64,000 bases of DNA, taken from Euptelea pleiosperma (taxonomy: Eukaryota; Streptophyta; Magnoliopsida; Ranunculales; Eupteleaceae). Position 1 is the stretch's first letter, and every line of letters begins with the position of its first letter. Of the stretch, positions 21,353-33,411 are shown piece by piece. The stretch is from NCBI GenBank assembly GCA_035048495.1, contig JASUTR010000036.1:248001-312000 (forward strand), written 5' to 3'. The translations under genes were made by a program, and so were the position numbers. The notes beneath the pieces are model-generated. The model was not told the origin of the DNA, did not search any database, and was given only the letters and a program-made list of their open reading frames with translations.

Positions 21353-23150
21353 AATGGCGCCGCTGCCGCTCGGGTGTTCGGGAGTGCGAAAAAGGACGTA
21401 AAGACGGAATTGGAAAGTTGCTGAAGCGAAAAGCTGCTCAATTTGGACAGCCTGACCTTTTCGGGAAACTTTCTATTTTTTTTTTGTTTTTAGTGATTTT
21501 TAGCAGTTTTTAAATTACTATTTTTAATGCCTCGGAAGGCCGAGTGCAATTTGTAATAATTTAGGAATTTTACTGCTTTCCATATAACTGCTAGATCTTG
21601 TTCTAGGGTTTTTTAGAAACCCTAGATTAAGTGGAAATTACCAAAAAATTAAAAAATCAAAATTCAAAAAAATTAGGGTTTTATATTCTGCAGATTTTTA
21701 GAAATCACCAATCAAGGATTTGCGATTTTTGGAAAGATTCCAAAATCTTGATACTCTGCTTAATTAGGGTTTCCCCTCTTAGAAGTTTCCTCTTTAGAAG
21801 AATTTCTATCTTTAGAAATCTTCCGAATTTTGAAAAGTCTGCAAAAGGAAACTCCCCAAATCTAGCAGAATTTCAATTTTGGGAAATTTCCCAAAATTAT
21901 AAGGGATCTCGCAATCAAATCTTTCTTGGAAGATCTCCACAGTTCGGGAAACATTCCAATCTAGGTATTTTCCAATCTGGGAATTCCTAAATTTTAACCC
22001 ATCTCGAATTTGGAAACTAATTCAAAAACTTGCCTAAATTCAGTGCTTGTTCAGTGAACCCTAAAAAGGCAAGGATCTTCCAAATAAAATCCCACATACC
22101 TAGACCGTGCGATCTAACTGTTTCTGCAGGGACACGATCCAGTGTGGGTAGAGAGCGAAAGATCAAAGAGGTGGAGTCGGGCCCAAGCCCATTAGGATAC
22201 CCCTCTCTAACCCACGGAGGAGACCCCGTGGCGTGGCCCGCGGGAGGTAAGTCTCTATCCTCGCCTTGAGTGCGATACAGAGCATATTGGGTGAATCATT
22301 GCCGCTTGTCTATTTGCTTTTGCATACATGTTATTCGACTTGCGTGGCGTGGCCGTTAATCAATCAACTCCAAGAGAGCAGACCCAGCTCCAAATTGAAA
22401 CTGGTGGGATTTCATCACCCACCTCATCATTCCAACTGATTTGATCCCAAGGCTCCATTTAATTAAAAAGAATCAAGAAGTAGAGCCATTTAGCCCGGTG
22501 TTCGAGGAAAAATCCACGCAAAGCGAACCCGCTTAACATCCAATCGAAATAAGACCACGAGCGCGGGTCCCTGTTGTCTAACACACCCATAAGTCCCTGC
22601 TACTCAAGTACACTGAGCTCGACGTGGCATCTTGGACTATTCGGCGGTTAGTTGCGTGTGGACTAGGAACACGCACCAACCCTAGCTTAACCCGAGGGAA
22701 CACTCTTCTTATACACTTGACCAGTCCGGTTAGTCTGGGACGTACTTAAGACAGCCATTGTGCCGCACGTCTGTCTAGGCTTCGGATTGCCTTGTTGTTG
22801 ACTAGAGTTAGTACTAAAGGATTCGCTCTGAAGAGTGTAGCCTGGTGAGAACCTCTGAGTGCAAACAGTTAGTCCGGCGGCTAAAAGATAAACCAGTGGT
22901 CCGCCCACTGTCATAATCTACTCTAGCCCCAAACTAACAAGATAATGCCTAAAATATATCCTGATTGTTTAGAATAGGATTATCTATGCTTGGTGTGCAT
23001 CATTTAGGATCACAACTCCAGTGTCTCCTTTTGGCAACTTTTTACCAAATCTTGGGCTTACTTTTTCAAGTAGAAGCCCGGTTGGACCTGTCCTAACCTT
23101 TTACTGACTCGATCTGAGAGTTAGTCCACCGCACCCCTCTATCGCCTCTA
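21353..23150 (+). other. long untranslated leader, unit 2
   Basis: Copy of the unit 1 leader by eye, with the 24-bp palindrome near 21875 and the antisense frame at 22687-22914. Confidence 0.8.
21355..21368 (+). other. primer-binding site, unit 2
   Basis: Identical to the unit 1 PBS, 2 nt after LTR2. Confidence 0.8.
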
Positions 23151-24980
23151 ATGGCAGATGAACGGCCTCTGTATGAGACCTACTACAGTTTCTGTGAGAA
23201 TCGAGGTGATCACTCTCAACAATGGTATGACAATTCTGCGTATCATCATGATACTCCAGTCTCGCACACGTCTACAGGGTATGATAATCACCGAGATCCG
23301 GAGTACAATTCTGTACTCCAAGAGCTTAAAAATTCAGTCTCTACCCTTCGTGCCGCAGTCCAGCAACCTGTGTACCATTCCCAGTCTGTAGGATATTACC
23401 CTACTATCCAGCAAGATGTCTGTACCTTTCCCTCCCCATTGCAGACCTCCTATGACAACACTTATTATCCAGATAATAGGAGTCACCATAACTTTGGTTG
23501 GGACCAATCTGCCCTCCCGCAGCAACTGCCGCAGGATAATTATCCTTCCGGGTTCCATCAACCCAATGGAGAGTATGACTGGCAATACTCGCAATCCCAG
23601 TACCCGTCATATCCACAGAATGACTATTCTGATCAACAGTGGGCCCCTCAGGATTTCCAGAGTCAGCAGCTAGTCCCAGACTCCACTCTGCCTGACAACT
23701 TTCATACCCAGTCGGACTACAATCAAGAGTTCGCACCTCAGCTCCCCTTGGCTGAACCGCCTCCGTTGGCTACTAAACCCGGTCTAGAGGACCTTCTCTC
23801 TCAGTACATTGCCCAGCAACAACAGTTTTTCCAAGGTCTAGAGCACCAACAAAAGCAATCTATGGAGAGCTTGGAGCAACGTCTAGTTCAATTAGAAAAT
23901 GAGAGAGAGGAAGTCAACTTCACTAGCCCACCAATAGCCTATCTTGAGGAGAGTGACATGGCCACTGTCTATAATGAGGAGTCGCACAATTGGACCAAGT
24001 ACCAGAATTGCCAGGATGAAATAGAAGTTGTTACCATCCCTAGATCAAGCTTGATTATTGAGGAACCAGTGTATCCTACTTCGGTGCCTTTAACAGCACC
24101 AAATCTTGAACCTACCTCAGAGCAACCTATTTCTCACTATACTGACCCTGATATCAATCTTCATGACACTGAGCTGTGTCTCGATCGTAGGATCCCAACT
24201 GTGCTAGATCTACCGTTCCTCCCCACCTCCCTTGGAGTGAGCCATAATAGTGATGAACCCATGTCTCCATCTATGGTGCCCTTAACAGCACCAACTTCTA
24301 GACTAAGCCCAGAGAAACCCAGTTCCATCTCTGATAATTCTTTCTCTGCCCTAGCTGCAGACATTCCCACCGATGAGCCGTGTCTAGAACATGAGACTCC
24401 CGCTGTCCTGAACCTATCAGTCCCCACCGAGGAGGAACATATTGAGTGTAGGGATTGGAACATCCCTATCACATTAGAAAACATCGAGAAAGAGGTCAAC
24501 AGTTTTCACCCGTCACCCTACGTCGATATTATCGATGACCCGTGCGCCGTAGAGAGTCTAATCCAGGACTCTCCCGAGGATAAATTATCCAAGTGTCAAG
24601 AACACTTTGAGTCTGACTTCATCTCGGAGTCCAACATTTCTGGTATTACTGATCTGCAGGAGTCTGCTCCATTCAGATACATTCCCGCAAAACTCAATGA
24701 GTTTGCGGCTCTGCTAACCACGGTCAGAGAACCCACTACTACTCCCCTCTCAGTCTTTACTGAGAAGCTTCTATCCCTCCCCGCTGAATTAAATGTTTTT
24801 GCGGGTCTGCTCAGAGAAACCACTCCTACTCTCCTCTCAATCTTTACTGAGAAGCCTCGATCCCTCCCAGATCAACTCCGTACTTTTGCCGGTCTGCTCA
24901 GAGAGCTCAATGCCCTTCTCTCAGTCTACACTGAGAAAGACCTGTTCTACACAGGTATACCTAGACAAGGGATAGGATAG
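23151..24980 (+). CDS. 609-aa gag/protease-derived protein, unit 2
   Basis: The translation is identical to unit 1 over all 609 residues. Identity across tandem copies is explained by recent duplication, so it is not evidence of selection on the protein. Upstream leader and downstream noncoding region are also copies. It lies 1.8 kb after LTR2 and about 2 kb before LTR3. Confidence 0.75.
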   Translation: MADERPLYETYYSFCENRGDHSQQWYDNSAYHHDTPVSHTSTGYDNHRDPEYNSVLQELKNSVSTLRAAVQQPVYHSQSVGYYPTIQQDVCTFPSPLQTSYDNTYYPDNRSHHNFGWDQSALPQQLPQDNYPSGFHQPNGEYDWQYSQSQYPSYPQNDYSDQQWAPQDFQSQQLVPDSTLPDNFHTQSDYNQEFAPQLPLAEPPPLATKPGLEDLLSQYIAQQQQFFQGLEHQQKQSMESLEQRLVQLENEREEVNFTSPPIAYLEESDMATVYNEESHNWTKYQNCQDEIEVVTIPRSSLIIEEPVYPTSVPLTAPNLEPTSEQPISHYTDPDINLHDTELCLDRRIPTVLDLPFLPTSLGVSHNSDEPMSPSMVPLTAPTSRLSPEKPSSISDNSFSALAADIPTDEPCLEHETPAVLNLSVPTEEEHIECRDWNIPITLENIEKEVNSFHPSPYVDIIDDPCAVESLIQDSPEDKLSKCQEHFESDFISESNISGITDLQESAPFRYIPAKLNEFAALLTTVREPTTTPLSVFTEKLLSLPAELNVFAGLLRETTPTLLSIFTEKPRSLPDQLRTFAGLLRELNALLSVYTEKDLFYTGIPRQGIG

Positions 24981-26952
24981 TTGTCTCCGTTCCACCTTAG
25001 GTGTCAGGAAGACTGCAGATTCACTCAGTCTCCATGAGTTTTAACCTGGTTGGGGGTACTTGATATACCCCCATCATGTCTGGCTGAAGACGTAAAACTT
25101 AGCGCTTTCGGAAAGGCAATTCCGGTATTCCTAGAGTACATGAGTCTCATGCATTTGTGATTATTGTTATATCTCTGAAAATGCAGGTACATTCATTCTC
25201 CCAATCATCAGGTATCACACACTGTCGAGTTTTTGCCGACTTGGTAACATCCTTCCTGAATCTTTGCATCATCATCACTGATTTGTTATCATTTTATGTC
25301 CCGGTCATGAGCACCGAGGACGGTGCTATATTTTGGTTGGGGGTGGGTATTTACCAAAACTCATGTATTCCTTTTGATAAATATATATAAAAAAAAAAAA
25401 AAAAAAAAGAAGGTTGTTTTTGGGGTGATTTCCGATGTTCTCCAAAAGTTTTCTAGAATTTCAAAAATGTGTCAAATACCCTGACTTTGATTAGCTGAAA
25501 ACCTCCGTTAAGTCAGTATTGAGGATGTCAATTTTTGTTTAAGGTTAGCTTTGAGTCAAGTCAAGCGTGGCTACAGCAGGTTTGAAAACTCAGAAAAACT
25601 CAGATTTGGCACAATTGTACACTATCAACATCAGAGTCATCCTAAGTTTTGAAACTCTAGAGATCCTGTGAGAATAATTGTGGAGACCTAACCCAGTGAG
25701 CTTTCGAGCCTTTAATCATTTCAGAGAGTTATACAATAATCCTGAGTCAATGGATGACTCACTATTCTTCATGCCCGCAATATTCGTTGAGAGATCTCAT
25801 TATCTTTTGCTTCGATCATGGAACTCAGAACGACATCAACATTGGATTACTACGACAGAACCTTCTTTGTATCCAGTCAAGACAGTATACATGATAGTGC
25901 AAACCCTAGAAAATGATTTAGGCCATTTTTTCTGAACCATTCAGCCTTTTTACTCACCTGAATTATACTTCACTAGAAACCCCTTGAACCCTTCTATAAA
26001 AGCCTTTTATTTGTAAGCCCATTAACCAAAAACCCAGTTCAGCTACGAAGTGTTACTAGCTACCCTACTTTTGAGAAGGATAAAAAAATAACTGATGTGG
26101 GTGTACCGTGAAAAGAAAAGTAAAGAAGAAAAATCAAAAGGAAAAGAAAGTGGTTCAAGCTGAAAACAAAATATGGAAAGAAAGTATGAAAAAGTGCTGA
26201 AAAGAAATTGAGCAGTCTCAAAAATATCAAGAACAAGAGAAAAATATGAAAAAAGGAAAAAGAACCAGATAATGGTGTTACGTCGCAGGAAAAATGCAAG
26301 AAAATGACAATATCCTCTCAAGATCTTTGAAATCCTGTATCCCTTTATCTCTCTACACCTGACCTAAGCCTCATTACAACCCAGGAAAGTCCTACTTGAT
26401 TCTAGGATAGTACGATCATAAAATGTGGAGATTGGAGAAAGAGAAGCTATAGAGTTTGATCCGACGTTCCTGAGTGAAGTGGTATTCCAATCATGAGATC
26501 TTCTTCTGTTAAAGATGTCCTTCCTTCAAATAAAACATATGTGAGATCTTTTGCCTCTTTATATTAAATACATCTCCTCACATATAAATTGAGAGAAAAG
26601 AAGAAAACCCTTCTTGTGTGATTCTATTCTGAGTGCTAAACATGTGAGATTTGAGGTCGAGGCAGAAAAACTTAGAGGTGATCTGAAAATCTTTACTGTC
26701 GGATGATGAGAATGTTGAGCACACACACACGCAGAGTCTGACTATTCTGGGTCATGATTATCAGTCTGTAGTCTTGCCAAAACTTTCAAACTCTTTGCTA
26801 GCATGTAACTGTTTTTGCATCCATTCAATAATTTGACGAACGGTATTTTCCCGGAGCTAATATGAAAAAGTGTGCAGCATGTGCAGAGCCCTTTTAAGCT
26901 CATTTATTTCGCACTAATTGCCAAGGATTGGCAATATGCTGGTTGGGGGTTG
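24981..26952 (+). other. 3' noncoding region, unit 2
   Basis: Copy of the unit 1 region. The A-run reads A20-G-AA instead of an uninterrupted A25, a small difference from unit 1 shared with unit 3. Confidence 0.8.
26941..26950 (+). other. polypurine tract, unit 2
   Basis: ggttgggggt, 2 nt before LTR3. Confidence 0.7.
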
Positions 26953-27916
26953 TGATATTCGCTCAAAAGTGCTTATTTTAAGCAATTATCCTTTTAGCGT
27001 TATTGCATTCTCCTACGTAAAATACTCTATTTATCTACTTTTCTACGTAAGAGTCTCTTCTGTTGCGTAGAACACACTTTTCTGGACGAAATGGTATATT
27101 TGCATGCATTAAACACATTTTCGGAAGTCTAAATATTAAGCCGTTCTGATAAAGTCTCATTACGCGCTTCTTCTGTCGCAGGAAACCCCGATGGGACGAT
27201 TCTCGAGACTTATGGGCCCAAATCGATCATGAAAGCCCATTATCAAAGCTTAAAGAGCCCACATGCTATGACTAGAAGATATGGGCCAAATATGGGCTGA
27301 AGAAGAGGACCAAAAAAAGCCGGCCCAAAGAACGAAGAGAGCAGGAGAGCCAATGACCAAGAGACGGACCAAAGCGTTTAAAGCCACATGAGTCAGCAAG
27401 GAATGATAGTCGACTCTACTGGAGAAGCGTGAGGATGGTCACAGTGAAGACCAGGGTTCCAGACCCTCCGCCAGTGCTTTTTTCCATTTTTTTGATACTT
27501 TTTATCTCATCTCTTCTTATTCTCTCTCTCTCTTCATCTCTCGATCCTCGAATCTACTGACTTAACCCCAGAACTCCTACCCTTCGGCTCTATCTCATCT
27601 CCCTTAGCTTTCTGACCGTTGGATCTTCCATCGGACCGTTGGATCTTCAATCGGACCGTTGGATCTCTCTAGATCCGTCGATCTACCAATCTGGGTCCCA
27701 ATCAAGTCACCATCCATCCGATCGCCATCAGAATGTCTGTCACATCATATTGTGAGACGATGGACATCATCAGTCCATGTGGGCCAATAGCCGGGCCCAT
27801 CATCATCGACCCGCTGTCCGACCAGTTAGTGGACCCCGTGAATTTCAAAATAATTTTAATTAAAAAATGGGGGGTCCACTAAATGGGGAGATTCCCCATA
27901 GAAAAGTAGGTTTTTA

Positions 27917-27970
<54 letters not shown>

Positions 27971-29783
27971 AAAAATTATTTTTCTTATTTTTTTTATTCA
28001 AAAAAAGCCCCTATTTCCATTAAAGGAAATAGGGAAGCTTTAAAAGGAGAAGGATAGGGGTTCGTTCGAACCCTAATCCCTCTCCCCTCTCCTCCTCTCC
28101 TTCCCCACGTTCTCCCCTTCCTTCTCTTCTTCCTTCCCTTTCTTCTTCTTCTTCTTCTTCTTCTTCTTCTTCTTCTTCTTCTTCTTGATCTCGCCGGAGT
28201 TGCAGAACTCCGGCCGCTTCTTCTTCTCCTTCTTCTTCTTCTTCTTTTTCTTCTTTTTCTTCTTCTTCCTGCATCTGCAAAGGCGAGCAGCACCACTAGC
28301 ACCGCCTGCACCGTTCACTTCCACCACCGTCTTCTCCATTTGAACCACCGCCGGAATTGCAGCCCTACAGCACCGCCTCCTCCTCACGGTTCATCACGAA
28401 CCCAGCAACCCCACACGGTAAGCTCCTTCTCCTTCTGCTCTTCTTCTTCTTGTTTCTTCTCCTTCCACGCCGGATTGGTGAAGCACCATTAAAACTCAGG
28501 CAGAACTCCACTGCTGCCATCACCCCCCCCCTTTCGTTTTTGCTGGTTCTCCAGCCACCGTTAGACCGTGCAAGCTCCTGCCATCCTCCACGCACAACCC
28601 TTCACCATCGCCCAAAGTGCAGACAGCCCTTGCAACTCCACAGCCATCTATACCACAGTCTCTCCCCTTCTCTCCATGGTTCTAATGGCTCCTCCATTGG
28701 AGCCACCCTTTGCTGCACTAAACAGCAACGTTGAAGCAAGCCTTGCACCCCTCCACAACGGTGATGCCTCCTTTCATCCTCACGAGCGCATCAACCAGTG
28801 TTGATCTCTCCATCTCTACCCTTTCTCCCACACACATCTGTTATCCACGATGGTGGCTGCTATTCACATCACCGTTCTCACGAGCTTCTCCAATCTTCCG
28901 GGCACATCCACAGTCCACTACGCCTTCACCATTGTCTGGAGTTGCACGCTGGAATTGTCCGTTGATTTCCACATTCAGCCGACACCTACACCCTGCAACT
29001 CTGGTCTGCATCATTTCCTTCACTTGTTGGTTAGTGTCTGGCCGTGCACATCCAAAGGACCGCTACCTGCTGCTTCTCCATAGCTCCTCAACCACCAACA
29101 CTAACCACCGGTTGCAAGTGGTTGTTCTTCGTTCTCCTCTCATCTTCCCACCGTATCTGCAACTCCAATCAGGTGGTGGTGGGATCTTCTCCCTTGAGCC
29201 ACCACACACGTGCAACCTTCCTTCTCATGCACCATCGCACCACCATCTCTCCCTCACGCTAGCTGCCATCTCCTTTGATCTTCATTGTGGTACCCTTCAC
29301 CATTGGGTAGGTTGGATGGTAAGTCTACACTTTTTCTCTTATTCTTCAATCACTTTCTCTCTCTAGGACTTATCTTCTTGTCTCTCTTCACTCTCTAGTT
29401 TCTATTTCTACCTCTCTTTATTTTTTTTCTCACGTTCTGTCTCTATTTCTTTCTCTCTCTATAGGTGTAATTTTCTCTCTCTAGTTTATTTTATTTTATT
29501 TTTATTTTTTTTATGCTTTATAATTTAGTTATTTTTACTTGATTGTAAGAGACATATTCGATTGAATGAAGTTGATTTGAATAATATTATGTTCCATTCT
29601 CTGCAAATTTCCCGTCATTTTATGTCATTATTGCGCTAACCCGACTAATCCCGAGTGAGGATCGACATCCGACACGAATCCCTATACAAATCTATCAATT
29701 TTGCAGGATAATCGGATACAAATTACAAATATTGTTGAAATTAGGGTTTCCGTAACCAACGACGCGGAAAAATCCGACTTTCA
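26953..29783 (+). repeat. LTR 3 of the non-autonomous array (shared)
   Basis: 2831 bp, TG...CA. Shared between units 2 and 3. Poly(A) is 48 nt and the C run 9 nt. MSA motifs start at 27613. Confidence 0.93.
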
Positions 29784-31581
29784 AATGGCGCCGCTGCCGC
29801 TCGGGTGTTCGGGAGTGCGAAAAAGGACGTAAAGACGGAATTGGAAAGTTGCTGAAGCGAAAAGCTGCTCAATTTGGACAGCCTGACCTTTTCGGGAAAC
29901 TTTCTATTTTTTTTTTGTTTTTAGTGATTTTTAGCAGTTTTTAAATTACTATTTTTAATGCCTCGGAAGGCCGAGTGCAATTTGTAATAATTTAGGAATT
30001 TTACTGCTTTCCATATAACTGCTAGATCTTGTTCTAGGGTTTTTTAGAAACCCTAGATTAAGTGGAAATTACCAAAAAATTAAAAAATCAAAATTCAAAA
30101 AAATTAGGGTTTTATATTCTGCAGATTTTTAGAAATCACCAATCAAGGATTTGCGATTTTTGGAAAGATTCCAAAATCTTGATACTCTGCTTAATTAGGG
30201 TTTCCCCTCTTAGAAGTTTCCTCTTTAGAAGAATTTCTATCTTTAGAAATCTTCCGAATTTTGAAAAGTCTGCAAAAGGAAACTCCCCAAATCTAGCAGA
30301 ATTTCAATTTTGGGAAATTTCCCAAAATTATAAGGGATCTCGCAATCAAATCTTTCTTGGAAGATCTCCACAGTTCGGGAAACATTCCAATCTAGGTATT
30401 TTCCAATCTGGGAATTCCTAAATTTTAACCCATCTCGAATTTGGAAACTAATTCAAAAACTTGCCTAAATTCAGTGCTTGTTCAGTGAACCCTAAAAAGG
30501 CAAGGATCTTCCAAATAAAATCCCACATACCTAGACCGTGCGATCTAACTGTTTCTGCAGGGACACGATCCAGTGTGGGTAGAGAGCGAAAGATCAAAGA
30601 GGTGGAGTCGGGCCCAAGCCCATTAGGATACCCCTCTCTAACCCACGGAGGAGACCCCGTGGCGTGGCCCGCGGGAGGTAAGTCTCTATCCTCGCCTTGA
30701 GTGCGATACAGAGCATATTGGGTGAATCATTGCCGCTTGTCTATTTGCTTTTGCATACATGTTATTCGACTTGCGTGGCGTGGCCGTTAATCAATCAACT
30801 CCAAGAGAGCAGACCCAGCTCCAAATTGAAACTGGTGGGATTTCATCACCCACCTCATCATTCCAACTGATTTGATCCCAAGGCTCCATTTAATTAAAAA
30901 GAATCAAGAAGTAGAGCCATTTAGCCCGGTGTTCGAGGAAAAATCCACGCAAAGCGAACCCGCTTAACATCCAATCGAAATAAGACCACGAGCGCGGGTC
31001 CCTGTTGTCTAACACACCCATAAGTCCCTGCTACTCAAGTACACTGAGCTCGACGTGGCATCTTGGACTATTCGGCGGTTAGTTGCGTGTGGACTAGGAA
31101 CACGCACCAACCCTAGCTTAACCCGAGGGAACACTCTTCTTATACACTTGACCAGTCCGGTTAGTCTGGGACGTACTTAAGACAGCCATTGTGCCGCACG
31201 TCTGTCTAGGCTTCGGATTGCCTTGTTGTTGACTAGAGTTAGTACTAAAGGATTCGCTCTGAAGAGTGTAGCCTGGTGAGAACCTCTGAGTGCAAACAGT
31301 TAGTCCGGCGGCTAAAAGATAAACCAGTGGTCCGCCCACTGTCATAATCTACTCTAGCCCCAAACTAACAAGATAATGCCTAAAATATATCCTGATTGTT
31401 TAGAATAGGATTATCTATGCTTGGTGTGCATCATTTAGGATCACAACTCCAGTGTCTCCTTTTGGCAACTTTTTACCAAATCTTGGGCTTACTTTTTCAA
31501 GTAGAAGCCCGGTTGGACCTGTCCTAACCTTTTACTGACTCGATCTGAGAGTTAGTCCACCGCACCCCTCTATCGCCTCTA
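29784..31581 (+). other. long untranslated leader, unit 3
   Basis: Copy of the unit 1 leader by eye. The antisense frame is at 31118-31345. Confidence 0.8.
29786..29799 (+). other. primer-binding site, unit 3
   Basis: Identical to the unit 1 PBS, 2 nt after LTR3. Confidence 0.8.
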
Positions 31582-33411
31582 ATGGCAGATGAACGGCCTC
31601 TGTATGAGACCTACTACAGTTTCTGTGAGAATCGAGGTGATCACTCTCAACAATGGTATGACAATTCTGCGTATCATCATGATACTCCAGTCTCGCACAC
31701 GTCTACAGGGTATGATAATCACCGAGATCCGGAGTACAATTCTGTACTCCAAGAGCTTAAAAATTCAGTCTCTACCCTTCGTGCCGCAGTCCAGCAACCT
31801 GTGTACCATTCCCAGTCTGTAGGATATTACCCTACTATCCAGCAAGATGTCTGTACCTTTCCCTCCCCATTGCAGACCTCCTATGACAACACTTATTATC
31901 CAGATAATAGGAGTCACCATAACTTTGGTTGGGACCAATCTGCCCTCCCGCAGCAACTGCCGCAGGATAATTATCCTTCCGGGTTCCATCAACCCAATGG
32001 AGAGTATGACTGGCAATACTCGCAATCCCAGTACCCGTCATATCCACAGAATGACTATTCTGATCAACAGTGGGCCCCTCAGGATTTCCAGAGTCAGCAG
32101 CTAGTCCCAGACTCCACTCTGCCTGACAACTTTCATACCCAGTCGGACTACAATCAAGAGTTCGCACCTCAGCTCCCCTTGGCTGAACCGCCTCCGTTGG
32201 CTACTAAACCCGGTCTAGAGGACCTTCTCTCTCAGTACATTGCCCAGCAACAACAGTTTTTCCAAGGTCTAGAGCACCAACAAAAGCAATCTATGGAGAG
32301 CTTGGAGCAACGTCTAGTTCAATTAGAAAATGAGAGAGAGGAAGTCAACTTCACTAGCCCACCAATAGCCTATCTTGAGGAGAGTGACATGGCCACTGTC
32401 TATAATGAGGAGTCGCACAATTGGACCAAGTACCAGAATTGCCAGGATGAAATAGAAGTTGTTACCATCCCTAGATCAAGCTTGATTATTGAGGAACCAG
32501 TGTATCCTACTTCGGTGCCTTTAACAGCACCAAATCTTGAACCTACCTCAGAGCAACCTATTTCTCACTATACTGACCCTGATATCAATCTTCATGACAC
32601 TGAGCTGTGTCTCGATCGTAGGATCCCAACTGTGCTAGATCTACCGTTCCTCCCCACCTCCCTTGGAGTGAGCCATAATAGTGATGAACCCATGTCTCCA
32701 TCTATGGTGCCCTTAACAGCACCAACTTCTAGACTAAGCCCAGAGAAACCCAGTTCCATCTCTGATAATTCTTTCTCTGCCCTAGCTGCAGACATTCCCA
32801 CCGATGAGCCGTGTCTAGAACATGAGACTCCCGCTGTCCTGAACCTATCAGTCCCCACCGAGGAGGAACATATTGAGTGTAGGGATTGGAACATCCCTAT
32901 CACATTAGAAAACATCGAGAAAGAGGTCAACAGTTTTCACCCGTCACCCTACGTCGATATTATCGATGACCCGTGCGCCGTAGAGAGTCTAATCCAGGAC
33001 TCTCCCGAGGATAAATTATCCAAGTGTCAAGAACACTTTGAGTCTGACTTCATCTCGGAGTCCAACATTTCTGGTATTACTGATCTGCAGGAGTCTGCTC
33101 CATTCAGATACATTCCCGCAAAACTCAATGAGTTTGCGGCTCTGCTAACCACGGTCAGAGAACCCACTACTACTCCCCTCTCAGTCTTTACTGAGAAGCT
33201 TCTATCCCTCCCCGCTGAATTAAATGTTTTTGCGGGTCTGCTCAGAGAAACCACTCCTACTCTCCTCTCAATCTTTACTGAGAAGCCTCGATCCCTCCCA
33301 GATCAACTCCGTACTTTTGCCGGTCTGCTCAGAGAGCTCAATGCCCTTCTCTCAGTCTACACTGAGAAAGACCTGTTCTACACAGGTATACCTAGACAAG
33401 GGATAGGATAG
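31582..33411 (+). CDS. 609-aa gag/protease-derived protein, unit 3
   Basis: Third identical copy of the 609-codon ORF, between LTR3 and LTR4, with the same domain losses and internal duplications as unit 1. No stop or frameshift separates it from the other copies. Confidence 0.75.
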   Translation: MADERPLYETYYSFCENRGDHSQQWYDNSAYHHDTPVSHTSTGYDNHRDPEYNSVLQELKNSVSTLRAAVQQPVYHSQSVGYYPTIQQDVCTFPSPLQTSYDNTYYPDNRSHHNFGWDQSALPQQLPQDNYPSGFHQPNGEYDWQYSQSQYPSYPQNDYSDQQWAPQDFQSQQLVPDSTLPDNFHTQSDYNQEFAPQLPLAEPPPLATKPGLEDLLSQYIAQQQQFFQGLEHQQKQSMESLEQRLVQLENEREEVNFTSPPIAYLEESDMATVYNEESHNWTKYQNCQDEIEVVTIPRSSLIIEEPVYPTSVPLTAPNLEPTSEQPISHYTDPDINLHDTELCLDRRIPTVLDLPFLPTSLGVSHNSDEPMSPSMVPLTAPTSRLSPEKPSSISDNSFSALAADIPTDEPCLEHETPAVLNLSVPTEEEHIECRDWNIPITLENIEKEVNSFHPSPYVDIIDDPCAVESLIQDSPEDKLSKCQEHFESDFISESNISGITDLQESAPFRYIPAKLNEFAALLTTVREPTTTPLSVFTEKLLSLPAELNVFAGLLRETTPTLLSIFTEKPRSLPDQLRTFAGLLRELNALLSVYTEKDLFYTGIPRQGIG